The translations under genes and the position numbers were made by a program. Shown in pieces: positions 11,258 through 25,868 of a stretch of 64,000 nucleotides of DNA. This DNA comes from Rhizophagus irregularis (lineage: Eukaryota > Glomeromycota > Glomeromycetes > Glomerales > Glomeraceae): positions 1,240,001-1,304,000 of the forward strand of contig NC_089457.1 of the NCBI RefSeq assembly GCF_026210795.1, given 5' to 3'. The notes beneath the pieces were generated by a model. It saw only the letters and a program-made list of their open reading frames with translations, was not told where the DNA came from and did not search any database. How positions within the stretch are numbered: position 1 is the stretch's first letter; each line of letters starts with the position of its first letter.

Positions 11258-11489
11258 TACTTAGAAAAGAAGAATATAATTAATTAAACCCGAAAAAATT
11301 CTCGAGATCGATAAATTACGAATTTTTGATCTTGGCAGAATTAACAAGGAAATTTATAATGCTGGCCACTGAAAAACAGCTGATCCTGCTATTGTGTAGC
11401 CAAGCCAAAATATTTTTTTAAAAAAGTGCGTCATTCAAAAAGCTTCGCAGTAAAATATAGAATAGTCTCGGTCAAAAACTATTTGCAAT
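11258..11489. promoter_or_regulatory. Divergent promoter of ATP4 and U2AF large subunit
   Basis: A 232-bp space between oppositely oriented start codons. TTCTCGAGAT lies at 11299-11308, 42 bp from the ATP4 start. The same core occurs just upstream of RanGAP1 and NOG1. No convincing TATA box stands out. Confidence 0.5.
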
Positions 11490-14670
<3,181 letters not shown>

Positions 14671-15099
14671 TCATAATATTTTACGATGCTTCTTTGTTAT
14701 AATATATTGTTATCTAAATAGTTTCATGGTTAGTACCGATGCTAACAAATTATTGGTTTAATGAACAAAGTTTACATTTGAATGATTTAATCTAGTAATT
14801 TTATAATAAACTAAATGACGATTCAAACATTTTAAAAAAAAAATATTTACAATACATTCAACCGCAGGAATTAGTTGTAAAATCAATAAAAATTAGCCAA
14901 AAAATTACAATAAACAATAAAAGTTGAAACTCCGGACAAATTAGGGTTTATTGGTATATTGTTATGACGTATGCTACAACACATATACAAATATCTAAAT
15001 TAACGACGCTACATTTATAGTCAACGATATCAATCTATAAAAAAAAAGCAGACTTCCTCTTTTATCCTCTTCTCGAGCTATTCATAAATTAAAACAATC
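14671..15099. other. U2AF 3' flank and RanGAP1 promoter
   Basis: AT-rich spacer. TTAGGGTTTA at about 14942 resembles a telobox, and TTCTCGAGCT at 15070-15079 lies 21 bp before the RanGAP1 ATG. Neither has been tested. No gene is seen. Confidence 0.45.
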
Positions 15100-16771
15100 A
15101 TGAGTATAAACGCAGGTGCAAATGTATTTAGCATTGAAAGCAAAGGTTTGAAATTAAACACCGCGGAAGATGTTCAAGAATTCGTGAATTCTATATCGGA
15201 AATAAAAAATTTGGAACAAGTGATACTGAGCGGAAACACTTTTGGTGTTGAAGCAGCACAAGCTATTGCTGGAGTGCTTAAAGGAAAGAAGACAATGAGG
15301 GTTAGGAGTATATTTAAACCTTTTGGAGTGTTACTTAATATATATATATAAATACTAATTATTTAACTTATAATTCTTTAACGCGTCAATATTATTGATA
15401 TGATAATTCAATATATTTAATCAGATCGTTAATGCATCAGATATATTTACAGGTAGACTTAGAGAAGAGATTCCATATGCTGTTAAAGCATTTTGCGACG
15501 CGCTCGAAGAAAATGAACAGCTCATCGAGCTTAATTTTAGCGATAATGCGTTTGGTCCTGCAGGTGCTGAGCCAATGGTAGAATTTCTTAGTAATAACAA
15601 ATGGTTCCAAGTTCTTAAACTTAATAATAATGGTCTTGGGACACGAGGTGGCACTCTAATTGGTAAGGCTTTACTCGCTTTGGCTAACAAAAATGTTTCT
15701 GAAGGACGTAGTTCGTCTTTTAGAACTATTATAGCCGGTCGTAACCGATTAGAAGATGGCTCTAGTCAAGCTCTTGCTGATGCAATTGCTGCTCATGGAA
15801 CTTTGACCGAAATTCGTATGCCACAAAATGGTATTCGACCAGATGGTATCATTACCTTATTAAAAGGGTTTGCGGCATGTAAGAATTTAGAAGTTCTTGA
15901 CCTTCAAGATAATACATTTACGGAGAAAGGTTCTGTGGCATTTGCGAAAGCACTTGTTGAATGGCCGAATTTGAGAGTTTTAAATGTTGGTGATTGCTTA
16001 TTATCAGAAAAAGGTGGAGTAGCTATTGCGGAAGCTCTGTTATTAGGACATAACAAAAAACTCGAGACTCTTAATCTTCAATACAATGAAATAGATAGTA
16101 AAGGTGTGAACATATTAGCAACTGCCATTTCTACACATCTTAAAAGTTTATCTTCATTGGAATTAAATGGCAACAAAGTTGATCCGGAAGATATTTCTAT
16201 TAAAAATGTAAGAAATGCTTTAGAAGAAAACGGGTATGCAGATGCATTAGGCGAATTAGATGATATGGAAGTGGAAGAAGAAGAAGAAGAAGAAGAAGAA
16301 GAAGAAGAAGAAGAAGAAGAAGAAGAAGAACAAGAAGAAGAAGAAGAAGAAGAAGAAGAACAAGAAGAAGAAGAACAAGAAGAAGAAGAACAAGAAGAAG
16401 AACAAGAAGATGATGTTGAAAAGGTGGAAAAAATTTCTGTAGTAAAAAATGAGGTGAAACTTGACGAAAAAAATACAACGGAATTGATAACGTCTAGTAA
16501 AGTTGTTGTCAAAGAAACAAAAGAACTTGATATAGAAAACAAAAAGGAACCAACAGTATCGAAAAAGCTGGAAAAACTCTCCATCAAAGAATTAGAAGAC
16601 AAAGAAGATTTAGTGGATCCACAAAAATCTGAAAAACGTACCATCGAAGCGAAAGCTGTAGAAGATAAAACACGTGAAATTAATAAAGATCATGAAAACC
16701 AGCTAATAAATAGCGAAGACCAAGTAGAATCAATTAGAGAGCGTATTACGAAGGTTCAAATTCTTCATTAA
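15100..16771 (+). CDS. Ran GTPase-activating protein 1
   Basis: Stimulates GTP hydrolysis by Ran in the cytoplasm, sustaining the Ran-GTP gradient for nuclear transport. Two exons (15100-15300 and 15425-16771) join in frame to 515 residues. Leucine-rich repeats fill most of the protein, with the family features LIELNFSDNAFGPAG, FRTIIAGRNRLEDGSSQALA (the catalytic Arg-Asn region of RanGAPs), EIRMPQNGIRPDGI and LNVGDCLLSEKGG. They are followed by an uninterrupted Glu/Gln-rich tract from a GAA/CAA array (about 16270-16410) and a Lys/Glu-rich tail. Yeast Rna1 also has an acidic region after its repeats; the tail beyond it here, about 120 residues, is longer than in Rna1. The open frames on the opposite strand are shadows of the GAA repeat. 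Confidence 0.93.
16270..16410 (+). repeat. GAA/CAA trinucleotide array coding for polyglutamate
   Basis: Near-continuous GAA codons with interspersed CAA and GAT, encoding over 40 mostly acidic residues of RanGAP1. It is likely length-polymorphic, and it creates false open frames in the other registers. Confidence 0.9.
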
Positions 16772-17264
16772 CTTTTTTCTTAGTTTTTTTATTGTCATTT
16801 TTTGTTTTGGATAGACCGGGGAGAAGATAAATAAGTTTCAAACAACTTAATCTCTAATCAATTTTATCTTTCTTAGTGTAATTTTCTCTAACAAAAGAAT
16901 TCGAATAGATCTCTGGTCATTATAAACAATGGATCATATGAACGTTCAGAGTAAGCGTTCATCGGGATCATCATGTTTTTTAATTTACTGTCATATTTCT
17001 TCCTAACGCAAGTTTATTATTTATTAATCATAGTACAATAAAATAAATTAACAAGAGTACAAACCTAGATTAGAAAACAGCTTTGTAAAGATTGTTATTA
17101 AAAATTAATAAAGTGACTAAATTTAAAAATAAAATCAGGTGATATAATTTATTTATCGCCTGTGTTTCATTCGAAATTTTTTTTCTTATCTGTATAATGT
17201 ATATCACGGGTGGAAAATCTAAAATTTTGGCGATTGATAAAAAAAATTTCATTCAAGATTAGTG
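16772..17264. other. Spacer between RanGAP1 and ESF2
   Basis: About 490 bp of AT-rich sequence serving as 3' flank and promoter. The short minus-strand frame at 17070-17252 has no recognisable features. Confidence 0.5.
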
Positions 17265-17821
17265 ATGTCAGAATTTTCAGAGGATAAAGAAAAGAATATA
17301 ATAGAAATAACTACCAACAAAGAGCAGGAAGCTGTCAAACCTTTGACACCTGCTAAATTAGAAAAGTTTAAAAAAGCACAAGATAATACAGGAATAATTT
17401 ATTTATCTAGTATACCACCGTTTATGAAACCTTCAAAAGTAAAGCATTTATTAGGACAATTTGGAAATATTGGAAGAGTTTATCTTGCACCTGAAGGTAA
17501 AAAAAACTCTTTGAAATAAATTTGGGAATATATTTTAATATTTTACTACAAGTATATTGAGTAAACATTCATATTTTAGATCCTAAAACGAGAATAAGAA
17601 GAAAAAAATATGGTGGTAATAAAAAGAAAAAATATACCGAAGGTTGGATTGAATTTTTAGATAAACGAATCGCTAAAACAGTTGCGAATACTTTGAATGC
17701 TCGACCAATTGGTTTGAATTTATTTTTTACTTTTTTTGAAAAACGGGTGATTCTAATGAATTTATATATAATCAATAATATATCATTTTAATTCATACAT
17801 TAAATTATCCCTTTTAATATT

Positions 17822-17853
<32 letters not shown>

Positions 17854-18675
17854 TAGGAGGAAATAAACGGAATTATTATCATGATGATTTATGGAACATT
17901 AAATATCTTCCAAAATTTAAATGGACCAATTTAACAGATCAAATAGGTAAAAAGTATTAAAACTTTTTTATATAATGATCTATTTTAATTAATTAAATTT
18001 TTTTTTTTGTAAAGTTCATGAGAAGGCTACAAGAATACAAAGATTACAAGCCGAAATATCACAAGCTCGAAGAGAAAATAAAGAATATTTAAAGAAAGTA
18101 GAAAAAGCAAAAATGATTAAAAGTATGGAAGAAAAGAAAGAAAAGAAACGTAAAGTTGCAGAAGTTGAAGAAAGTAATTTGGAAACTTTTACGGAAGCAG
18201 ATGTACGTTGACAAAACCTTTTGAATATATATGATATTGAAGAATAAATTTAAATTAACCTTTTTTTTTTTTACAATTTCATTTAGACTAGAGAAAAGAA
18301 AAAGAAGAAAGTTAAAGAATTTCAATCAGATAACAAAGTAAGTCATATAGCTGATAGCTGATATATGTTTTTTTTTTAATAATAACTTAATAACTTAATA
18401 ACTTAATAACTTTTTTTTAAACCAATCAAGTCTTTTGAGGATGATGATAATGTAAGTAATTTCATTTTTTTATTTACAATTTAACAAATTGATCACATGA
18501 TTAACATCAAATATATTAAATATATTATAATGAATAAATTTAGTCACAAAAATATAGTAAATTTAAGCAAAGGAAGTTGGTTATAAGTGAAGTTATTGAA
18601 GGGAGAAAGAATGATGAACCAACCAATACCAGCGAAGGAGTTAAAAAGATTTTGAGTAAAATATTTATGAAATAA
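17265..18675 (+). CDS. Pre-rRNA processing protein ESF2/ABT1
   Basis: Nucleolar RNA-binding protein needed for early cleavages of pre-18S rRNA within the small-subunit processome. Seven exons (17265-17496, 17580-17711, 17857-17946, 18015-18202, 18287-18337, 18431-18451, 18544-18675) join in frame to 281 residues. The RRM-like domain reads [20 protein letters not shown], then [31 protein letters not shown], and the family signature [20 protein letters not shown] coiled, charged segment ([18 protein letters not shown]) and a Lys-rich C-terminus with [11 protein letters not shown] follow. The ATG at 17265 is chosen over the GTG one codon earlier. Exon 6 is only 21 bp. A TA dinucleotide run lies in the intron before 17857. 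Confidence 0.92.
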
Positions 18676-21600
18676 TTTATATATTAGAATTCTATAGAAT
18701 CATTTTATGTGAATGATATGCATTTTTTTTTTAAGATTTAATTAACAGAAATCATGACATGCATTAGATAATGATCTCGTGCAGATTATAATAAATTGAT
18801 AACTTCCCGAAAGCCACGTGACTTAGCAATCAAAATTTTACATGATTGGTGATACTTAATAATTTTGATAACCTGATATCCGCACAATATATGTGCGATT
18901 AGATTAAATTCATTTAATTTCATAAAAAAATTAAAAAAATAAATTTTTATCAAATCACAAACAATATTAATCCCTAGTCTTTACCTTTTTTATTAATAAA
19001 AATAAAATTGTTTTTTAATTTTGCATTAGGTTTTAGTGAAAAACATATTCGTGTTTGATTTAATACAGGAAAAAAAAATTACAGATTACTTTAAAACGTA
19101 ATGATTGGATTCTTGTTTGACTAAAATTTTCTAGGGAAATAACACGTTTGTTACATGAGAATAAAAGATTACTCTGTAATATATGATAGGTTCAAACATG
19201 CAATTTCGAGTTTAAAAAAAATTATCTTTGTTTAAAAAAAATGATGAACGAATTTATGTAACCATATGTATAATAAATAATTGTAAAAACGCGCAATTAC
19301 TGTTAATCTAAACAAACATAATAATTTGTAAACCGAATTTGATGATTAGAGTAAATTAGAGTAATAAACAAAAAGAAAATCCTTGTTATGACTGTCACCT
19401 GTCACAAATGTCACAAAATTTGATGATTGTTACTCAACAATATTTAAAATCATCATGATATACAGTTAGTTCGCGGAGCAACAGGAAAAAAAGTGGATAT
19501 TTTCTTTTTTAAAAAAATGTTGATTCTTACCAAATTATTATTTCATTTATTTCATTTAAAATACTATTAATAGAAAACAAAAAAATCTAAATTTAATTTC
19601 AGGATATGACAATTGTCCCTATTATAATTATGATAATGACGACAGTGACAGATATTATGTAATATCTTTAGGGGTAAGGAAAATCTTAAGTAATACAAAT
19701 TTTTTTTGTGGGGAAATAAAAATAAGAAATATATTATGATTTTATATTGTCATTTTAAAGTATACTTGGCAGTTTAATTTATTATAGTTATAGAGATAAC
19801 CTTTTTCGAAATACATAATAACTTTAATTTCTTTTAATAGAATTTATTATCTTTTTAATCTTTAATAGAATTATATTACCTTTAATAGAATTATATAATC
19901 TTTGATAAAATTATAATCTATAATAGAATTCAATCTTTAATAGAATTCATAAAAAAAAAAAAAGTTTTTTATTAAAAATTTGGTTTTACATCGTGTATTT
20001 TGATAAGCGATGTATTACGCACTTAAGGGGTTTATTATCAGGATCCTCCCATCATATGGCGTATTATAATCAAAAAAAAATGTGAATATTAATTACTTAT
20101 TAAAAGATACTCGATTTATACGATAAGTTAATAATAATATCCGAAGAGTTCACTAACCCCTTTAATGATCGCTTTCTCGCACTGTTGAAAATCAAGCTTT
20201 TGGATAGCAAAATTAGAAAAGGTTTGGTAGATCCTTGATTAGACTTACTTTAAATAGGTGAGCTCCGATTTGGTCTGTGCTAAAGATTGATTGGCGCAGT
20301 TGAAATCAAAAAAATTTTTTTTTCACATTACAGTTTAGATAGAAAAGATGCAAAGAATTTTCGTTTCGATAACATCATCTAGCAAAATCTTTTTCAATGT
20401 TGTTATCATGCGTAACATTTTTTCTTAATAAAGGGTTATAAAAGGATAAATAAATAAACAGAAGGTATTACAATCTATTTGTTTTTAATATAACCAATTT
20501 TCGAGTTCATTTCTTATAAGTAAGATAAAGTTGTCATACGAAAAAAAAAAAGCTTAAAAAAATGATTATTAGTTACACCTGTAAAATTACTTTTTGAAAT
20601 ACAAAAGTGATTAATATTTATTTTTAATTATTAATTCATTTTAGTGTACAATAAATAAATTATGTAAAATATTATAAATTCTTTGTAAGTTTATAAACAA
20701 TCTTTTTGTATATCAAAAATGTTAAGAATAATGAATTAATAAAAAAAGTAAATGAAAAGATGAAATAATTTAATTATTATTTATATTTTTTTTTCTCATG
20801 AGAAAAAAAAAATTTCTTTCTTTTAGAATTCGGGCAAAAAAAAAAAAAAAAAAAAGAAACAAAGTTTAATCATCACATAATAACACAACATTAATTAACA
20901 CTTATTAAATTAAGATCAATTCCTTATAAGGAGTATTCATAGTATGCATCGGGTGCGATAAGTAATTTCTATGCCAAATGATATAATAAATGACACATTT
21001 TCGGCGATAATTCTTTTTTAGGTTAATATTAATTTAACGTAAGTAAATTAAGTTTATTTATGCAAGTAATCAAATTTACAATATTTCCTAATTTATCATT
21101 TCTAATTTAATTTAAGAAAATTTTATTGGTGGTTAAAAAATATACCGAAACAAAAATCATGCGGACAAAAAAATTGTCCATATATAAATATTTTAATTAA
21201 TGGATAAATGAAAGATTGGATGTTTGATGTTAATCAATTTTTTTTAAAAATAACTTCTTCTAATTATAAACAAAAATAATGATTTTCAATTTTTTTTTTT
21301 TTGAAATAATAGAATTTTCTTTTTTCTCTTTCTAAAATTAAAATTGAAAGAAATGAAACGATTAGAAAATGTAATGTTCTTTTAGTTTTAAATGTTTCAC
21401 AAAATCATTCATGTAAAAGATCGAATTTTAAAATGTACGTAATTTATAATGAAGATTTTATACGTGCATTCTTTTTTGTTGTTTATTCCGCAGTAAATTT
21501 TGAATTTTTTTTTACGGCAGACTATTTGTATTTTACAATATGCAAAATACTATATATAGAATATAAACAAAAAATTTATATCTATAATTAGATAACTTTT

Positions 21601-22747
21601 GATAATTATTATTATTATTATTATATTATTTATTATTATTATTATTTATTTTTTCTTTGGCTCGGAAAAAGTATATTAATTTAATAAAAAGAATAATCTT
21701 TCCTTTTCTCTCTCTCTATTTTTTTTTTCTTCAAAAAAAAATTCTCTCTCTTATTTATTTAATTTATTTTTCTAAAAAAAAAAATTAAATTTTTTTTTTT
21801 GAAACTTTTTGAAAAATTGGGTAAAAAAAATTTTTTTTTTTATTTTTAATTTATTTATATATATATATATGTTTATATATATTTTTTAATTGTTTGCTAC
21901 TTGTCAGACCCGCAACGCCAATTTTCCATTCATTTAATCATCTCAATTTTTTTTTTCTTTACATTTTTTCTACCCAATTTTCTTAAAATAACTTCTTACT
22001 TTCAACTTACTTTAATCTAAACTTTTTTTTTACTTTCTTTTTGTTTATTATTCTCCATCTTATACATTCATTTGCATTATTAATAATTATTACATCTCGT
22101 ATTTTCCCCACAAAAAAAACAAATTCAATCCCAAAATTTATATAAATATATAATATAAACATATAAATGACAAGATTAGAACTTACGTAATAACTGGAAA
22201 TCAGGGATTAACATAAATAAAAATATAAAATATACCAGGAAGTTGAAATCAGGTTATTTTACTCTTACGATTTTTTTTTTTAGTTGATCGTTATAAAAAA
22301 AAAAAATCTCTATTATATATTACTATATATTAAATATCACATCATAAAAAGAAATTCAGCCCCCCCGCATTATAATCATTTTTATTGTATTCACGCACAC
22401 GGGCAATACTCTTTTCAATCCTTTTATATATAAAGCACTTTTACCTTCACACAAAAAAAAAAAGAAAAAAATTTATATATACAAATATAAATAATATAAA
22501 ACACTTAACAAAGAAAGTCAAAACTTTGTTAAGAAATATTACTTTTTTTTTTTATTTTTTAAAAATTTTTCTTTCTTCTAAAATATTAGATATATATTCT
22601 ATAAAATTTCACTCCCCCTTGAAATTTTTAAAATTTTTATAAATCACATAAATCAAAACCATTAATTTATTTTATTTAAAAAAAGTTTCTTTTTATAAAA
22701 GTTTTTTTATTTTTTTCCCATTCTTTTTACTTTAAAAATAATTAATA
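18676..22747. other. 4-kb AT-rich spacer with long A/T tracts
   Basis: No supportable gene. It contains many A9-A18 and T8-T14 runs, repeated AATAGAATT units (about 19840-19945), an ATT array at 21606-21650 and a CACGTG hexamer at 18815-18820. One isolated exon-like segment lies at 19603-19673. The final kilobase is probably the promoter and 5' leader of the gene at 22748. The open frame at 22385-22642 is low-complexity and not called. Confidence 0.5.
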
Positions 22748-23495
22748 ATGAGTGTTGACGCGATATCAGAAGATGCTGGAATAATTTCAAGGCTACAACT
22801 TGCTAAAGCTTTGAAAGAGGATCCCGAAAATATTTATGCAGAATCTCCTGAAAATAGTGCTATTTTTCTCAGACAACGTAACCGAAATACAAGATTTGGT
22901 ACTCAAACACCTCCAAGAGGTGCTTTTCGTTTACCACGTCCAACTTGTTTATTAGTTCCTCCAGTTTTAGGTAATGTTGAAGAATATAATTCTCAACATA
23001 ATACCTCACAAATATTACCTTCTCAACTATATCAACAAGCTCAACAAACTCAACAGACTCAACAGACTCAACAGACTCAACAACAAGCTCAACAAGAAGT
23101 TAGACGTCCAAGTATTCCTCAAATTTCTACTTCAAGTCCAAGGAATAGTATTATAATCCCTGAAGATAGAGAAAGACGTGGTAGTGGTAGTAAACCTGCT
23201 ACTTTATTGGATGTAAGAGAATCCATGTTGGAAGTTAGACAAAATTTACAAAATACTTTGCCTTTTTCTGCTTCTTCAAGTCATAGAACTTCTATGATAC
23301 TTCAACAAAATAAGTCTCTTCCCGGTAAGTTTGTTTTTATTACTATTCTTACTAAATTCGGTAATTGGATCAAAGTTACACGAATGGTTTTCGCGCTCAT
23401 TGTTTTAATAAATTAGCCCAATTTCCATAAATGGTAAAAATTCAAAAAAACCTAACATTATATACGTAATATATATACATATATTACTATATTTA

Positions 23496-23565
<70 letters not shown>

Positions 23566-25165
23566 TTATTTTTATTTTATTTTTATTTTATTTTATTTAT
23601 TTTATTATTTTATTATTTTATTTAATTTAATTTTTATTAATTATTTTATTTTATCTTATTTTTTTCGTATCACATCAATTTAATAGATGCAAATGGAAAA
23701 CCTCATGGTTCATCAAAACTTAGCAATGTTACGGCTTCGCGTCCAAATTCAGTTATATCCCCATCTCGCCCGATTTCATCGTATTCTAATAATGCTAGTT
23801 CCCGTCCTACTTCATTTTATAAATCAAATAAATCATCTAATCCTCAAGATTTTGAAGAAGAAGAAGATGATGAAAATGAAAAAGAATCTTCTTCTGCTAA
23901 TTCTAAAAATTCTAAAAATTCTAAAAGTTCTAAATCTAAATCACAAAAATCTGGAGTAATTAAAAAGAATGGATCTTCATCATCTGATGATTCTGATTCA
24001 GCTCCAAAACAACCTCCAATGTTACCTCCAATTAAAAGTGTTGCTAATCAAGCTATAAGTCTTGAAAAAGTTGAGGAAGAAGATGATTCTTCAGAAGAAT
24101 CAGAAGATGATGATGATGACGATGACGATGAATCAAGTGAAGATGATACTCCACTTGCTTTAAAATCTACTCCTAAAATTAAAATAGCTTCTCCCAGAAT
24201 TACTACAAAGAAAAGTAATGGTGGAAGAATTGAAGCATGGCTTGAACATGGTATGGTATTTAATTCTTTTCATATTACTTAATGTTATTATATATTGTGA
24301 TTCTAACTTTTTTTTTAAAAAAATAGTTTCAGGATCACCTGAAGGAATTCCCTCACGTCCTTCAACACCCGGTCATTCTTCAACACCACCACATTCTCCA
24401 CATTCTCCACATTCCCCACATTCTCCACATTCTCCACGTGTAAGAAAAATTTCGGAACATAGTCAATATAGTTCAAGTCCACTTGGAATGGGGCATAGAA
24501 TGTCATATGTGGGTGAACCTATTCATGATGCACGCAATATTCGTCCCAAATCAGTCTATATTCCAGAAGATTTACAACCACCTAAGCCAGAATTTCATCA
24601 ACCAAGAAAGAGAAGTAATAGTGAATTTGCACCTAAAAAAAGACCAATTTCATTTATGCATGATGTACCTCTCCCAGTTGGACGTGTTTCTCCAAGTCCT
24701 CGTCAAGATTCTGGTTACTGGGCAAAAGATACTTTACTTGCTTTATCAGATGATTTACGTCATATGAGTATAATGAATGATTCCAATGCTCTATATTCGA
24801 GAACTAGAAGTGCTAGTTTTAGTAATCCTAGTGGTAGTGGTAATATCGCTAAGCTTTCTCCTGCAAATAACATTTCAAAAGTAATGAATCGTCATAGTCA
24901 TAGACGTGAAGGAAGTTCAAGCAGTGCTCATAATAGTAGACCTAGTACACCACAATTGCAGATCCCTCCAATTGTAAAACCTTCAAGATCAAAAGATTCA
25001 TTACAAACTCCTCCAATGTCACCTTATTCATCTTCTACAATGAACGGAAATAGAAATAGTTTTTATGCAAATAATCAAAGAATTTCATCTGAACAATCAA
25101 AAGTTTCAAATAGAAATTCTTTTTATTTACATCAACACCAACAAAAAAATCGTATTAGATCTTAA
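22748..25165 (+). CDS. Unrecognised Ser/Pro-rich, largely disordered protein
   Basis: I do not recognise this gene. Three exons (22748-23324, 23687-24250, 24327-25165) join in frame to 659 residues. The first 80 residues look partly ordered (ISRLQLAKALKEDPENIYAE, then RLPRPTCLLVPPVLG). The rest is low complexity: a Gln-Gln-Thr repeat (about residues 98-114), Ser/Lys runs, an acidic Asp/Glu stretch, a Pro-His-Ser repeat, and Ser/Arg motifs such as RKRSNSEF and RTRSASFS that resemble basophilic-kinase or 14-3-3 sites. Conserved-looking islands are TLLDVRESMLEVRQNLQ and KDTLLALSDDLRHMSIM. The first intron holds a long ATT microsatellite. A phosphorylated scaffold or regulator is a guess. Confidence 0.75.
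23490..23640. repeat. ATT trinucleotide microsatellite in an intron
   Basis: More than twenty consecutive TTA/ATT units followed by TTTTA pentamers, inside the first intron of the Ser/Pro-rich gene. It is likely highly variable in length. Confidence 0.9.
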
Positions 25166-25868
25166 TGTCATAGAATATTTAATTATTAATTAACATACAA
25201 AGAACATTTAAAGAGATTAGATATAATTATTTAAGTAATTTCGGAATTTTAGGTTGATGAATGATACAAAGACTATGAAATTGCCGTTTTTATTAGTTGT
25301 ATTAATATTATTTTTCCTTTCTTGTATTATTTTTTTCTTGTGAATAATTTTCTTTTTTTTTGGCATTCCTAAAAATTTAATTAATTCAAGTAATATATAA
25401 AATAATCATAATTCAAAAAACAAATAAATACTAATGATATAACAATGTTGAGATTTATTACAATGGATCTAAAGTTCTAAGTTTATTTTCATTTGATTAA
25501 ACATAAGTTGGGTTCACGTGACATTAGCTGTTAAGGTAAAACTCCGTAAGCGCGGTAAAAACGGCGTTAGCGGTATTTTAGCGGTTTCATATTTCCAATG
25601 AAATTTGTATTGTTAGTAATCAGTAAGTACTTTTTTTAATACAATGATCAATATAGACTACCAATCAAAAAAAGAATGGAGGCTAAATTAGTAAATCGAT
25701 GTTACCTGCAAATCATTCTAGAATTTTAGTAATTACCCGGATTGTATTCTAGATCAATGTAGATCACTGAATTTGTCATCGCGTATTTAAAAATTATAAA
25801 AGAGTGAGGTATTAAAAACCTTTTTTTTTTTGTTGTTAACATTGATACTTAATAAAAAATATAAAAAA
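25166..25868. promoter_or_regulatory. Promoter region of SQT1
   Basis: AT-rich spacer. TTCACGTGAC (CACGTG at 25515-25520) and the GC-richer stretch GTAAGCGCGGTAAAAACGGC (about 25546-25565), followed by two AGCGGT copies, stand out upstream of the SQT1 ATG. No gene is seen. Confidence 0.4.

Noticed and set aside
16078-16644. Minus-strand Ser-rich frame of 188 codons
   Set aside because: Complement of the RanGAP1 GAA array. It has no splice or start context of its own.
19468-19490. GTTCGCGGAGCAACAGG as a second Helitron 3' hairpin
   Set aside because: The stem is imperfect and no CTAG or CTRR end follows at the expected distance.
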